Shown: positions 1 to 12,115 of the stretch, in pieces
Layout of the letters: each line of letters opens with the position of its first letter
How positions within the stretch are numbered: the first letter of the stretch is position 1
NCBI RefSeq assembly: GCF_036884655.1
Contig: NC_088339.1
Coordinates: 27,237,501-27,301,500 of the forward strand
Reading direction: 5' to 3'
Origin: Musa acuminata AAA Group
Taxonomy: Eukaryota; Streptophyta; Magnoliopsida; Zingiberales; Musaceae
Length of the DNA stretch: 64,000 nucleotides
Program-made: the position numbers and the translations under genes
Notes under the pieces: generated by a model
The model's input: the letters and a program-made list of their open reading frames with translations, nothing else
What the model was told of the DNA's origin: nothing
Database searches by the model: none

Positions 1-161
1 CATATTCTTTTGTAACAGTGGTTTTCTATATTCGATCGATAATAAAGTGGAAATATTTATTTATATTGTTTTCAATTACATGCAACAGAACATCTTTTTT
101 TATTCCTTTATTTTTCTTTCTTGAGTGAAGGTTTAAGGCAATTTTGACAATGGTATCTCAG

Positions 162-738
162 GTGGTCTCAAATAGCAATGCATCTACCAGGAAGAACTGA
201 TAATGAAGTAAAGAACCATTGGAACACCCATCTCAAGAAGAAACTGGTAAAGATCGAAGGATCAAGCTCACATGCCTCCATGACCAAATCTCTAGAATCA
301 GACAGCCAGTGTCCAAAACTGGAAAAATTAATAGATGAGAACAGTAACCAAATCTCACTTTCAGAATCCTCAGATTCATTGAAATCAGTGTCCCCAACAC
401 CATGCCAATCAATACATGTTACCAACCATGCCCCCTTCCCTAAAATCCTATTTGCAGATTGGTTACCAATGTTCAGTGGCAATGACCAGAGCTCATCAGC
501 TCCAGAATCTGATAGAGTGAACTGCCAACAGGAATCGACTCTGAACTCTGAGGTTCTTAGTCCCAAACTTATGCAGTTTGACACGATATTTACTGAAGTT
601 TTCCTTCATGGATTTGAAGATGCAAGCATCTGTGGAGGATTTAAGCTACAGTTTGAGCCCGTAGAACAATTTTTTGGTTTCCATGATCAAGCTTACACCG
701 GTTTGGAGCTGAACCATGACATGTTTGTTAATCTGTAG
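162..738 (+). CDS. R2R3-MYB transcription factor, 3'-terminal exon (partial)
   Basis: Last exon of an R2R3-MYB gene; the upstream exons lie outside the window. The exon opens after an AG acceptor at 160-161, with a G that completes a split codon, then reads [20 protein letters not shown]. This is the recognition-helix end of the R3 repeat with its last conserved Trp, followed by THLKKKL. The phase-2 junction just before WSQIA is the usual second intron position of plant R2R3-MYB genes. The remaining roughly 155 residues are Ser-, Asp- and Glu-rich and disordered, including a short FADWLP patch, and end at a TAG. MYB proteins of this type bind DNA in the nucleus and this tail is normally the regulatory region. 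I could not assign a subgroup, because the diagnostic C-terminal motifs are not ones I recognise. No damage is seen in this exon. Confidence 0.9.
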
Positions 739-2863
739 GTGAAGGTCATATATGTTTCAAAATTCACGAAATTTTGTATATAAGACATTGCTATGTAGTT
801 GATCCTATTATGAGGAAGCACTTTTACTTGTTTATTTCATTTTTTCTTCACATGAACCTGATGACATGCCCTTGTTTGTTCCCTTCTCAAATAAAAAATT
901 GTCAGCATCAGTAGCTAAACTGGTTTGTTGATTGTTCTTTCTTTCTTTCTTGCGAAGTAGTTGAATTAATTCAAGAATAGGATAACGGATGAGCATATGC
1001 CTTTTGCATCATTTTCCTATCCTCCTTAGCAAGCTACAATCTTTTTCTCAAGCCATACTTACTAGGATAGCTTTAATTCGTTTACTTTATCCATGGACCA
1101 TGATCAACTCAACTCCACCTATTCTAGGGTTCCATGTTTCATCATTATGGTCTACTCATTCTGTCTTTCTTAGAATAGACTACTAGTAGGAGAACTATCT
1201 TCCTAAATTCTAACTACAAAGAAACATAAGGAATAAATAGATGGAAGTGCTATACATGGATGCAAAATATTCCAGTATGCTAATGGCCTAAGAGAAAGAG
1301 CCAATTATCTGATGTTGACTCACCAAAGTAGCAAGTTCTTTTGTTCAGAATACCAGAACATTGAAACCCATCTTGTATTCACTGGAAAATGCAGATCTCA
1401 TGTAGTATTTGATCAATCACTGTCAATTGCATATGCAGGTTATTTTTTAACACCAACTATCTACAGTTTTGTATCCGAGTCAAATGAAATCTCCTGAGCT
1501 TGTTGCTTCATGGGAGATCATAAGGCATGACCTAAAGACTCTTCTGGATGAATCCTATAGGGAATCTTAATCAAGCTTTTTTTGCTCTGAACGAAGAAAA
1601 GACATGCAATGCAAGTGATCTTGGATTATCAGTGTAAAATCGGTCTTTTAGAGGTTGTTTAAAGGATTTTTTCTCTTCAGATCAATAACCAAATGACTGA
1701 TATCAGTTTCTCCAGGACTCGATTATTTGTAGGTCCTCTATTTGTTACAGTTTCATGGCAATGCAGTTGTTTTTCTTCTGTCGACTCATGCTTCTCTACT
1801 TCTCTTCGTGCTTTTCCATCTTCTCATTTTCTTTTTGTACCCATTCCACTTTGAAATGAAAGGGATGTTGCTAAAGTAGCAGATAAAAAGGAAAGAGCAT
1901 TAAACTGGATTTTTTTTTTTTCTTTCAGCTAAAAGCACTGACAGTAAAAGGAAAAGAATAATAAGACACATAAGAGAACTCACATTTGGATTAGTTCAAA
2001 CCAGCTGTAGGGAAGAAGACTTGCAATTCTCAATCTCTGTCAACATTTCTCCACTTGTTCTACATTGGTCTGTAAAAGATGCTCCCGAAGGATAATAGAC
2101 TTGAGGTCCAGACAAGTGTAATGTGGGAAGGGGACCATGTTCCATGATTGCAACATGCACATCCCTGTTCTTGGGTACCATGACCAGTACGACCAAGTCC
2201 ACACTCTGCTTCCTTGGCAAGTAAGTGGTGGCAAGAATGATGAAATCACATTGTCATTGTGAGCACTTCTGCAGAGAAAGGATAAAAACTATATTAATGT
2301 AAAATTTGAAAAGAATGAAAGTATACAAACTTATTTTTTAATAACTCAATACTTCCCTTGAGAAATTTCTTAAAGCTCATCTTCCTTGTATCTCACTTAT
2401 ATTCTATAATAATACTATGATAGTATTAAGTCATATATATATATATATATATTCCCCAGCCAACACAAGGATTCAACTCTCAAGCTAACGTAATAATTCC
2501 TTATTTCCTAGTTTATAGCACATTTTTCAGCATCATAGCAATCTCACTTTTTTTATTGCACAGAAGCTTCTCATATTCAAAACCATCCCAGTATCACTGT
2601 GCAAACTTTACACCATCAAGTAGAAAAGAAGACACAGAGAAAGATGACAAATGAATCTATTCCTAGATCTGCTCACTTGTCTTCCTGCTCTTCATCCCAC
2701 CCATCATATTCTCCTTCTCACTCTCCTTTCTCCCTCTGCATTTTCCTCCAGATTCATTCACAGTAACATACAGAGGATGACAGAGAAGCCATGACCGCGG
2801 TCTGTGCAGTGACCACCCCACATTGTTCGCGAACACCATGAAGAATTGAAGGACAGATCCAAG
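739..2863. other. Spacer between MYB and NT-C2 genes
   Basis: No coding gene is recognised here. It should hold the MYB 3' UTR and the promoter and leader of the next gene. A pure (AT)n run lies at about 2434-2452. The segment from about 2660 to 2860, just before the NT-C2 start, is CT-rich, as plant 5' leaders often are. Short ORFs on both strands show no family resemblance. Confidence 0.6.
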
Positions 2864-5800
2864 ATGTTCAAGGCAGCGCGATGGAGGGCGACCGAGAAGA
2901 ACAAGAACAAAGCCGTCTTCAAGCTGCAATTCCAAGCGACTCAGGTTGGCTGGATGAAGTAATAATATCTGGCTGCTGATCTTCTGTTACAGAGACGTAT
3001 TGGTTGATCTTCTGGAGATGGGTTCTGCTTTTGACATTGTCGATTTCATCAGATACCGCAGTCAGGACCGGGAACGATGATGGTCAGCCTGGGTCCGGTG
3101 GACGCTGGCAGACCGACGGCGAGATCGGAGAAGGTGGCGGTCGTCGGCGGCACCTGCAACTGGGTGAATCCGGTTTACGAGACGGTGAAGCTTGTCCGAA
3201 ATCCAACCACTGGAAAGATGGATGACAAAGTCTACAGATTTCTCCTTTCAGCTACCGTATGAAAGATTCTTCAATCGTTTCCTGATGCTCTTTCATTATG
3301 TACAATGCACAAACAATTACAGCTGATTCGTTGCAAGGTTTGCAGGGATCAAGCAAAGCTGGGGTTTTGGGAGATGTCACTGTTAACCTGGCAGACTATG
3401 CTGCGGTGTTCAATGCTGCCTCGGTTTCTCTCCCTCTCAAGGCATCAAACACAGGAACAATCTTGCATGTGAGGAGTCCCACTTTCTAAGTTGCTTGATA
3501 GGCATTGATCTCATGTGTCATCTGATACTGAGGATCAATAGAATTCACAAGTTCCTAGATGAAATATGTTCTTGTACTGTCATGCTTTCTGGATTTTCCT
3601 TTCTTCTATCGTATTCATTAATCCTCTAACAAAGCTGAAATGGTTCAGATCATTCATGTGTCCCAAGAATCACAAGTTTTTGGATGTTTACTCTACAATC
3701 CTAACTATTCGGTTTTTGCTTGAAATGACAGATTACCATTCAGAGAATCCAGGGTGATGGTAAGGCAAGGTAACTTAAGGGGACTAGTACTTATATTGGA
3801 ATAAATTGCATGACTGAAGGTAGATTTGCTAATCATTCAGTTCTCTCCAACTGTTCCCTCAGAGAAGGTAATGAAGATGGAGAAGCGATGATTAAGCGAC
3901 AAACAAGAGCATCACAGAGCGAGTTAAAGCTGTGTGATTTTAAGGAAGGTGTCAAAGCTCCCAATGACATGGACTGCTTCAGCTTTATGAGTGTAAGGAA
4001 AAAAAATTAAAATAATTCTTATAATTCTTTTCCTCAAATCCTACCAGCAATCCACCAGCTGACATATTTGATGCTTATTTTCACATGTTTAATAGAGTGG
4101 CTAATGCATTTTTCATCTATCTGAAGATGCTATGGAACTTATGCTGTCTAAGGAGGAAAAAATAATTAGTGTATCTATTTGTGAAAATCCTTGTCAAAAA
4201 AGATGAAAAAGCTTCAAGTAGGACACTAAACACAATCGATCAAGAGTTAAGCCTAAGAGAATGCCCTATGTGGAAAATCTTGTATCGTACTTCTAGATTA
4301 CCTATGATTAATGAACTTTTCCTCTAATATCGTTCTTCAGGATGGTTCATATGTTAACACTCAGTCACAAGTCAAGTTCCCATCAAGCAGAGACATTCCT
4401 ATCCGTGTTGATTCCCATGGAAGCCTCCAAAAATCTCACAGCTTTGATACTATATCAGCATCAGATTCAGATACCAGTTCAGGAATATATGCAACAAGAG
4501 ATAATTGGATCAAGCATAACAATACTCAAAGGGATCCTACTAGCTTCTTCTCACCTCTTATCAGTAGTGACACTCCTAAAAGGCTGATTACCAGTTCAGG
4601 TGACTGGTCTCGCACTTCAGCTCCTGATGGAAATGCAGATGCATCAACAAGAAGTTCAGGTGATGTTGTATTAAATGAAACATCATGTGATTCAGAGGAC
4701 AGCCTTAAGAAATTAAGATATGATATTGTTATGTTGACAAGGAAGGTAGAACTGTCTGATCTGGAACTGCAGATTCTTCGAAAGCAAATTACTAAGGAGT
4801 GCAAGCGAGGAGAAGATCTTTCAAGGGAATTAAGTAGCCTAAAAGAGGAGAGAGACGCACTTAAAAGAGAATGTGAATCACTGAAGCTCTCAGAAAAGCC
4901 AATAAAATTTGAGGGAAATATTCCTACTGGCTCACAGCATGATGGAGATGATCTTCATTCATTACTTGAGAAAACAAAACAAGAATTAGATCATGAGAAA
5001 AATCTGAATGTACATCTTCGTTTGCAACTAAAAATGATGCAAGGATCTGAGTTGATACTTGCTGTAAAAGATCTTGATACACTGTTGGAGCAGAGAAATA
5101 GGGAGCCACTTTGTATGAAATGTAGCAAAATGTATCTCAAAACAGAAACTGGTGATGAACTAGAGGCCATGAAATTGGAAAATGGACTTCCACAACTAAA
5201 GAAATATGAATGTGAGCAGAAGTTGGATAAAAAAGTTGCCCAAAATGACAATGAAGAACAATATGCATTGGATGAACTAGTCAATATACATGATGATATG
5301 AAGGTTGCGTACTCACTCGAGAACAAAATCGTTGATCTTAATAATGAAGTAGAATTTTACATGAAGGACCATGAAGATCTAGAAATGCAAATGGAACAGC
5401 TTGCTTTGGACTATGAAATTTTGAAACAGGAAAACCATGACATCACGACAAAACTGGAGCAAATTCAACTGCGAGAACAACTCAGGATGCAATATGAGTG
5501 TTCAACACATGTAGCCATTATCAGTGACCTTGAATCTCATGTTGAATGCCTGGAGAAAGAACTTCACAAACAGGCTGAATCATTTGGAGCAGATATAGCA
5601 ACCATCACAGATGCTAAGGTTGAGCAAGAGAAAAGGGCCATACTGGCAGAAGAGGCATTAAGAGAAGCAAAATGGAGCAATTCTAAAATTGTTAAGCGGC
5701 TTCAGGAGGAATTTAGAAGTCTTTCTGCACATATGTCATCCACATTTCAAGCAAATGAGAAGATAGTCAAACATGTACTAAAAGAAACTGCAGAGCTGCG

Positions 5801-7581
5801 ATCAGAAAAAAGCAGCCTGGAAGATCTATTGGAGAAAACTAAAAAGGATTTGGTATCAGTGCAAGAACAATTCCGCATGAAATTTAAGCAATTAGTAGAC
5901 TTATTATATTTCAAATCAAAGGAGGCAGATAGGCTACTTCTGGAACTCAAAGATACTCAAAGGGAGCTTGAGAATTATAAGATGTCTGGGGTAGCAAACC
6001 AAAAGAACTTCGTAGAAGAAATGCAACTCAAATCTGAGATGGAAAAGGTCATATTGGAGAAATCTCTTCTCTCTGAGCAGAACAAAGAGAAAGAAGAATT
6101 GTTAGTTGAGATGGACCTATCAAGGACAGCAACTGAAGTCGGTGAGATATCACTGCAAGACAAAAACCTAGAAATAGATATTCTTAAGAAAGAAATAGCA
6201 GTATTAAGGAAAGAAGGAAACATATCATTGGAAGAGATGAATGAGTTGAGAAATATAAAAGATGAAAAAGATACAACTATTTCGGTGCTGAAATCTGAGG
6301 TAGCAAACCCTGGAGTGCAGTACAGTAACTTGAAGCATACCTTAAACAAAAACGAGTTAGAAAAAAAGGACCTGAGGAGATCATTTTCCAACTTGAAGGG
6401 TGGTCTTCTAGAGGAGCAACTGACTACCAGCTCAGACGAAAAAAATGGTGACAACCACACAGCTTCAATTTCAAATGTAAGGAAGCCAACACAATATTAG
6501 ATTTAGTTTGGAAAGTCATGATTCCAAAAGAGTTCAAAACTAACATATCATCCCACACAGAACAAAGGCCAACCTCAGTAGCAGATAGGCAAACAGATGC
6601 AGGCATAACAAAATGCAGAAAGAGTCCGCATTTACAGCAGCAAACACATAGTTCCATGCAAGTGCATATCTATGGCCATTAAAACAACAAAAATGCACAA
6701 GCTCAACAATAAATTTGCATCAACATAGTTGCTTTTTACAATTTCTTTTAGATATCATGGATTGATTTGTATTCAAAGCTTCCTGATGTGTTTGCATCAA
6801 TGACAAATTAGTTGATCCATCAATAAATGACTTCGAAGAGGATACAAGCAATGCAATTGAAAAAAAATCCAATAACCATACTGGAATTTGATAAATTATA
6901 AACTCTTGAAACCTGAGGTTTCTTATACTTAATTTGTATTACTTTATATATTAACTATAACAGCCTCTGTAAACTGATCTAATTTTATTTACCAAGATAT
7001 TAAAATAACATAAGAAAGTTTATATTTTTAGAATCTATTAATTTATACAAATTAGTTTAATTGCTACTAATTAATTTATACAAATTTGTACTTTTTTAAT
7101 CCAGCAAACTGTAGCTTAGAAAAATATGACTACATAGGAGTTAGTTTATATCAAAAAATTCTGTACAAGACCAAATTATTGAAAAATGTCCAAAATGATT
7201 GTGGTTGTTTTTTAATCCTTTTGAGTGCATTAGAATTGCTTGTATGTTGGTTCACTTAATTTAGATTAAAGAATCACCTAATTTCATGTTAATAAACAAT
7301 AAACAGTATGTACATGATTATTGCTCGCTTAGATTTTTCAGCTAGAATTGAACTATTAGAAATAATAATGATTAAGATCAAGGAGAAATTTGTGATATCA
7401 AAGAATTTATAACTACTTGATCAGCAACATTTTGTCGCAGGATGATGAGCACTTTCATCAGAGTTTGAGATATGGCAGCAAAGATGATGTTAAATGCAGT
7501 AGAGATTACCTGCAACAGTCAGAAGACGAAACCCACACACATGATATAGATAGCAAGGATAACAAATTACGTGTGAGGTGA
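2864..7581 (+). CDS. NT-C2 domain / coiled-coil protein (myosin heavy chain-related family)
   Basis: Plant protein of the At1g63300/At5g52280 type. An N-terminal EEIG1/EHBP1-like C2 domain is followed by a long coiled coil; the family is thought to act in membrane or cytoskeletal attachment. Exons: 2864-2944, 3053-3256, 3346-3468, 3732-3769, 3863-3992, 4341-6476 and 7441-7581. All junctions are GT/AG and keep frame. The product starts MFKAARWRATEKNKNKAVFK, typical of the family. Residues 1 to about 108 form the NT-C2 domain (VNPVYETVKLVRNP, then GVLGDVTVNLADYAA). A Ser/Asp-rich linker follows, then the coiled coil from about residue 310, with the family signature LTRKVELSDLELQILRKQI. With the TGA at 7579-7581 the protein would have about 950 residues. 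The usual C-terminal exon exists downstream but is broken (see 7681-7898), so the true 3' end is uncertain. The 712-codon main exon is fully open, which argues the gene was functional until recently or still is. Confidence 0.85.
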
Positions 7582-7680
7582 CACTTCATATCTGCTTTCA
7601 GCCATTGGTCCTCTTAGTCTAATTTGAACTTCTAATGTAAATCCTCATTCCCCCATTGTATGATGTTAATGCCTCTCCAG

Positions 7681-7898
7681 GTATACAGGAAATGATTTGG
7701 ATGAAGTACATAAAGTTTTCATCTCCTAAACCTATGGTGAAAAGAAGATAGCAGAATTAAGTGAAATGACAGTACTGGAAAAATAAAATGATCGGCGAAA
7801 TCAAAGTTGAAAGAAGTGCAAGAACGATATTCCGAGACAAGCCCAAAGTTCGGAGAAAGTTGAAGGTGAAAGACAACAACTCAAGGCCACAATCTAGA
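7681..7898 (+). pseudogene. Decayed last exon of the NT-C2/coiled-coil gene
   Basis: This segment matches the conserved C-terminus of the family (normally ...LSEM, then KEMQERYSEIS, then VEGERQQL), but only in pieces from two frames. The frame starting at 7743 reads KKIAELSEMTVLEK and stops at TAA 7785-7787. From 7802 another frame reads SKLKEVQERYSETSPKFGE and stops at TGA 7862-7864. From 7857 the first frame resumes with KVEGERQQLKATI and a TAG at 7896-7898. An AG acceptor ends at 7680. At least two indels plus a nonsense change are needed to explain it. The functional transcript, if any, must end upstream. Sequencing error cannot be excluded for single indels but is unlikely to explain all of them. 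Confidence 0.8.
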
Positions 7899-9539
7899 CT
7901 ATTAAAGATGCTGTGAAGGATTAGTTTCTTTTTTTTCTCTGTATAATTGAAACGAATGCTCTGTACAGGCAAGTGCTTGGATGCAATACTTGGCATATCC
8001 AGGGCTCGTAAGGTATGTATAACTTCTAAGCATACAGTGCACATGGATAGCATATAATCTGTAAATTGGGTGAAGTGTTTCTTTGTTGAAATGTCATGGT
8101 TCTAGTAATTTGGCCTTTTAGTTGTACTCCTGAAAAACATAGAGTAGTTTTCTCATTTTTGTTTCAAACATGCATCATCCTGTTGTTGTGTAATACCGGT
8201 GAGGTAGAAGTTTAATTGTCATTTGGTGATATACAGAATACAGCCCTTTTCATGAGCCAAAATATTTCTCTATTTTCAGCTTTTAGTCTTTACAGGATGA
8301 AAGTTTGATGTGATGCTAAAATCCTTGATTGATGTATATAGTCACATGAATGCCACATCTCTTGAAATGAAGTCAACCTGCCCTTTCATTTGTGGATTAG
8401 GACCAGGTCTCATAGTTCCCATGTTAATGGAGTCTGCCTCATCAAGTTTCCTCTAAAGCATAACCATGTAAAGCTGGTAAACAGATTAACACCAAAGATG
8501 AGCTATCCTGCCCTATTGTCAAGTTAATGATAAATAAAATCCCTTATTATATATGAACTTAACTGTGCCTTCCTTTTTGACACGTGTGTGACTGGATATT
8601 TCATCTAGAAACTGCTTCACAGAGGGATTTTGTTATTTAGATGGTTTAATCTTCATTATTTGCTCATATTGAACAATTAAGACATGTTCTGTGGAAGGAT
8701 CTATTGGAGCTTTTGTCCACCATACTTCTCGTAAACACAACTAAACAAAAAGATAAACATAAATTGGTGAACTTTACCCTAAATTGATGAACCAAGAATA
8801 TGTTCTCCAGTCCTGCATAGAATGATTCAAGAGTTGACTGGGGCACAAATGAGGATGATAGTGTAATATTCATATCCAGTGATGCAGCTACTTTAACAGC
8901 ACTTGGGAAAGAGGAAGATTAAGATACGAACCAGCCCTGAAGTGCTTGGCCTAACTTGCTCCTCGTCACTTGGTTGGCACTACTTGCTTAGAAAGCATAT
9001 CATGATTCATCAGATAAAATCTTCTCCCCCTTCATTGTAGTGGCAGCAACAACAACAAAGATGATATGTTGAACAAGGTGTGAGATAATGATTGATGTTG
9101 ATGGTCGACAGATGATAAGGAGGTGGCTCTCATCAGGTTAATCAATCGGACGCTACTTCCATAAGTATTCCAACAGCCACATCAAAAGACGAAGAGGAGA
9201 TCCAACCATTAGGTCAAATTTCAGATTTATTGTGAGTGGAAAAAGAGAGTTCTTGAAGGCTATTAAATAATACCTTAATCAAGGAAAAATAACTTCTTAA
9301 AATCTTTGGAGATATCACTTTCTTTTTTATATTTCTTTTTAAAAAACAAAAAAATATTTCTTTTTTAAAAATAAAGATATATAATATCGTTATATTGTTT
9401 AAATAAGGGGCGATACCGAGATGTATAGGAGATATGTCGCTCTATATCGGCTGACACGGGAGAGGACTTTGTATCTATAAAGCAGGGTGCGACGGGGGAT
9501 TCTTCTCGGTACCGACACCCGCGCAGAGAGCGCGGGAGT
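7899..9539. other. Spacer, no gene recognised
   Basis: AT-rich DNA with only short, unrelated ORFs. It presumably contains the 3' UTR of the NT-C2 gene. From about 9300 to 9400 there is an A/T homopolymer-rich patch leading into the GC-rich block that follows. Confidence 0.55.
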
Positions 9540-10847
9540 GACGAGGTGGACGGCAGGCAGGGTGATGGAAACGGAAGGGGAGCGGGAGAGGGCGGCGGCG
9601 GGGAGTCAGAGAGGGAGCCCGCAGCTCGTAGTGAACGACGATCTCCTTTAGATGGCGAAGAAGGACACCTGGCGTTCAGCTCTCGCAAAGCCCGGCAATG
9701 GCGTCATCTCCTTCCACGACGACAAATTCAACTGGAAGTTAAGACGAGTCCGATCTTTATCACACTCTTTTTCTACTATGTTTGATTTAATCTCTTCCAA
9801 GGTTCGATTTTTCTCAGCTTTTCCCAACATAAATTTGTATCGGTCGAGTAAACCCCAAATTAGAGAACATAGTTTTCTTGTACATCTCTTTTATCTGGTT
9901 CCCTTCTGTGAGTAAGATCATCATCTTTCTTTTGCCACTTTCTTCAAAACAATCGGCATCCCAACTTTCGGTGGAAGAAAGAGCCCAAAACGTGAATTTT
10001 CTGGATTTTTTTGGTAAAGGATTGGCGAAGAAGATGCAAAGTTTCAAACTTTTTCCCCTTAAATGCGAAAATGTGTTCATCAATTAATAGATTCCTCTAG
10101 CTAAAATAGAAATCTTTTTCTTGTGGGTTATAGCGGGAGCGGCTGATGATTAGCTTGTTTATTTTTTACTTCACAGACACTCCCTCGAGACAGAGAACTA
10201 AAGTGGAGATCCATGTCATTTTTGTCCAAAAGAATTCATCACCTATTCAACTGTAAGGAGTCTTAGAAAGTATGAAAATTGAAGAGGTAGCACCGTTCCA
10301 TGATACCTTTTGTTGCAAACACATTGAACAACAAGTTTTGCATGTTAGACTTGCCTTCTCTCGAGAACTGCAGTAACTATATGTATATATTACATCGTTT
10401 CAAATTAGCTCATGAGTCCAAATTATTGTCCATCTTTAGCTTTAACATGATCAAATATGCCCCTTTCCTAGAAGATGTCAACTTCTATGATCTTTCGCAA
10501 GCTTGGACCATTGCAATGGTGCAAAAGCCTATTTAGTTTCTGAATTAATTCTACAGGTAACTGTTAAATCTTTTACTCTATCATTTGATTCAATCAAGTT
10601 GATTTTATGTTGCAAGTTCTTGGTAATCTTAAATAGTGTAACTTGAGTTTTGTATAGGGAAACATAGTATGGTGATACCTCTATCTGCATTGCTTGTTTG
10701 CCATCTATATTAACTCTAAGAAGTTGAACAATTATTTATCAACCTTTAAACAGATCGCCAAGTGAAGAAGATGATTCCAAACACCATGGTGTTGCAGCAC
10801 AGAGATTTTGCTACAGTAAATGTTCAAGTATGGATGACCATATTGTA
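9540..10847 (+). other. GC-rich exon-like block of unknown identity
   Basis: At 9540-9740 a GC-rich, purine-rich block stands out from its surroundings. It looks like the first exon of a + strand gene. A short frame begins ATGGAAACGGAAGGGGAGCG at about 9564 and ends in TAG directly before a second ATG at 9652 (MAKKDTWRSALAKPGNGV..., 87 codons open). No later exon or protein family could be recognised before the 3' end of CBSX3, which is convergent at 10848. It may be a non-coding transcript, the relic of a lost gene, or an unrecognised small protein. Confidence 0.25.
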
Positions 10848-12115
10848 TTAATAATTGCCTTTGATATACTCATTCAGATGCTTCACTTCTGCTTGTTGCT
10901 GTTCTACTATTGTTCGAACGACATCTACGATTGAGATCATGCCAACTACCTTCTTGTCAATTACTGGCATGTGACGAATATGATGGTCTGCCAAAATAGA
11001 AGATCACATGTATCATGTATTTGTTAAATTCTTACCAAGTTTTGGGAGGAATCCATACAAGGAAGAATCAAATATTTACCTATCATTAGCTGCATAGCTT
11101 TTAGAATGTTTGTATCTGAAGTCACAGAAATGAGTTTGTTCTGTAACACAGCAAAAGATAATGTTAGAATACCAAGAAATAGGAGCAACCGTCCGAGTTC
11201 TAAGGAAATGCAAGCTTACGTGCAGTGCAAGATTATACCTCATCAGTCATTATTTCCCCGACTCTTGTTGATGTGGAAGATTTTCCTTGCACAATAATTT
11301 TCCGTAGATAATCTGTAAAAAAAGTGAATTCAGAACAACAAAATGGAGAATCACTTTGATTTGAACCAAAGTTTAAGGTTCCTGTTGTTACTTCTTCTCT
11401 GTCCTTGTCAGGGGATTGATTTATTTTGTAATGATTCTGAGTTATGTGATGGTACACATTTTGCAGACTTGGATAGTATATTTACAATATAACTCGAATG
11501 TCTCTATGTCCTAGGACTTATCTTGTCATATTGGGATTTGCATCATGTTTTGCTATATCACAATAATTTTGTAGCCCTTGAAATGTTTCTCATGATAACT
11601 GATCATCAACTAAAGGCAAGGGTTTTGATTTCAATATTTTGGATTACTTGGTGGTCAAACAAGTGAATTCTGATTACCTCTCTCAGTGACAATACCAGCA
11701 AGCAGTTTTTCATCCTCTGGCTTTATCACAACCAAGGCTCCAATATTGTGTTGTGTCATCTGCAAATTAAATTTTCGGCTGGAAGTGTTATTGCGATGCA
11801 TCAAATTAGAGTGTTGTATGTTATGACATCTAACAAAATTGAATGAGTTAATACGTTCTGTACTGCATCATAGACTGTATCACTCGTGCGACACCAATAT
11901 ACTGCTTCTTTTTCTTCTTCTCCCTTTGCTTTCAGAAGCTCATATACTGTTATGTTCTCCAATCCTTTATGTGGTATTCTAGGAGTTGAAATAGCAGTCT
12001 CAAAACGTGTGACTATGTTAGGCCAGTAAAAGCCATCCGTGAATCTGAGGTGCTGTAGAACTGCATGTTTGAGCCGGTTTCCATGGGCCTGTATTGCTTT
12101 AACTACTCCTTGCAT
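10848..12115 (-). CDS. CBSX3: CBS domain protein CBSX3, mitochondrial
   Basis: Protein of 205 residues in five exons: 12115-11855, 11759-11678, 11312-11239, 11140-11080 and 10987-10848. All junctions are GT/AG and in phase; Arabidopsis CBSX3 is almost the same length. It starts MQGVVKAIQAHGN, a basic, non-acidic N-terminus expected of a mitochondrial presequence. Two CBS motifs follow: about residues 57-120 (TVYDAVQN, MTQHNIGALVV, GIVTERDYLRK) and about 137-195 (MQLMIDHHIRHMPVIDKK, GMISIVDVVR). It ends KGNY. CBSX3 binds adenosine-containing ligands and is known to activate mitochondrial thioredoxin-o and so affect ROS levels. The ATG lies 3 bases inside an exon that begins after a CAG acceptor (12121-12119), so a 5' UTR exon should exist upstream. 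The gene looks intact. Confidence 0.93.
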
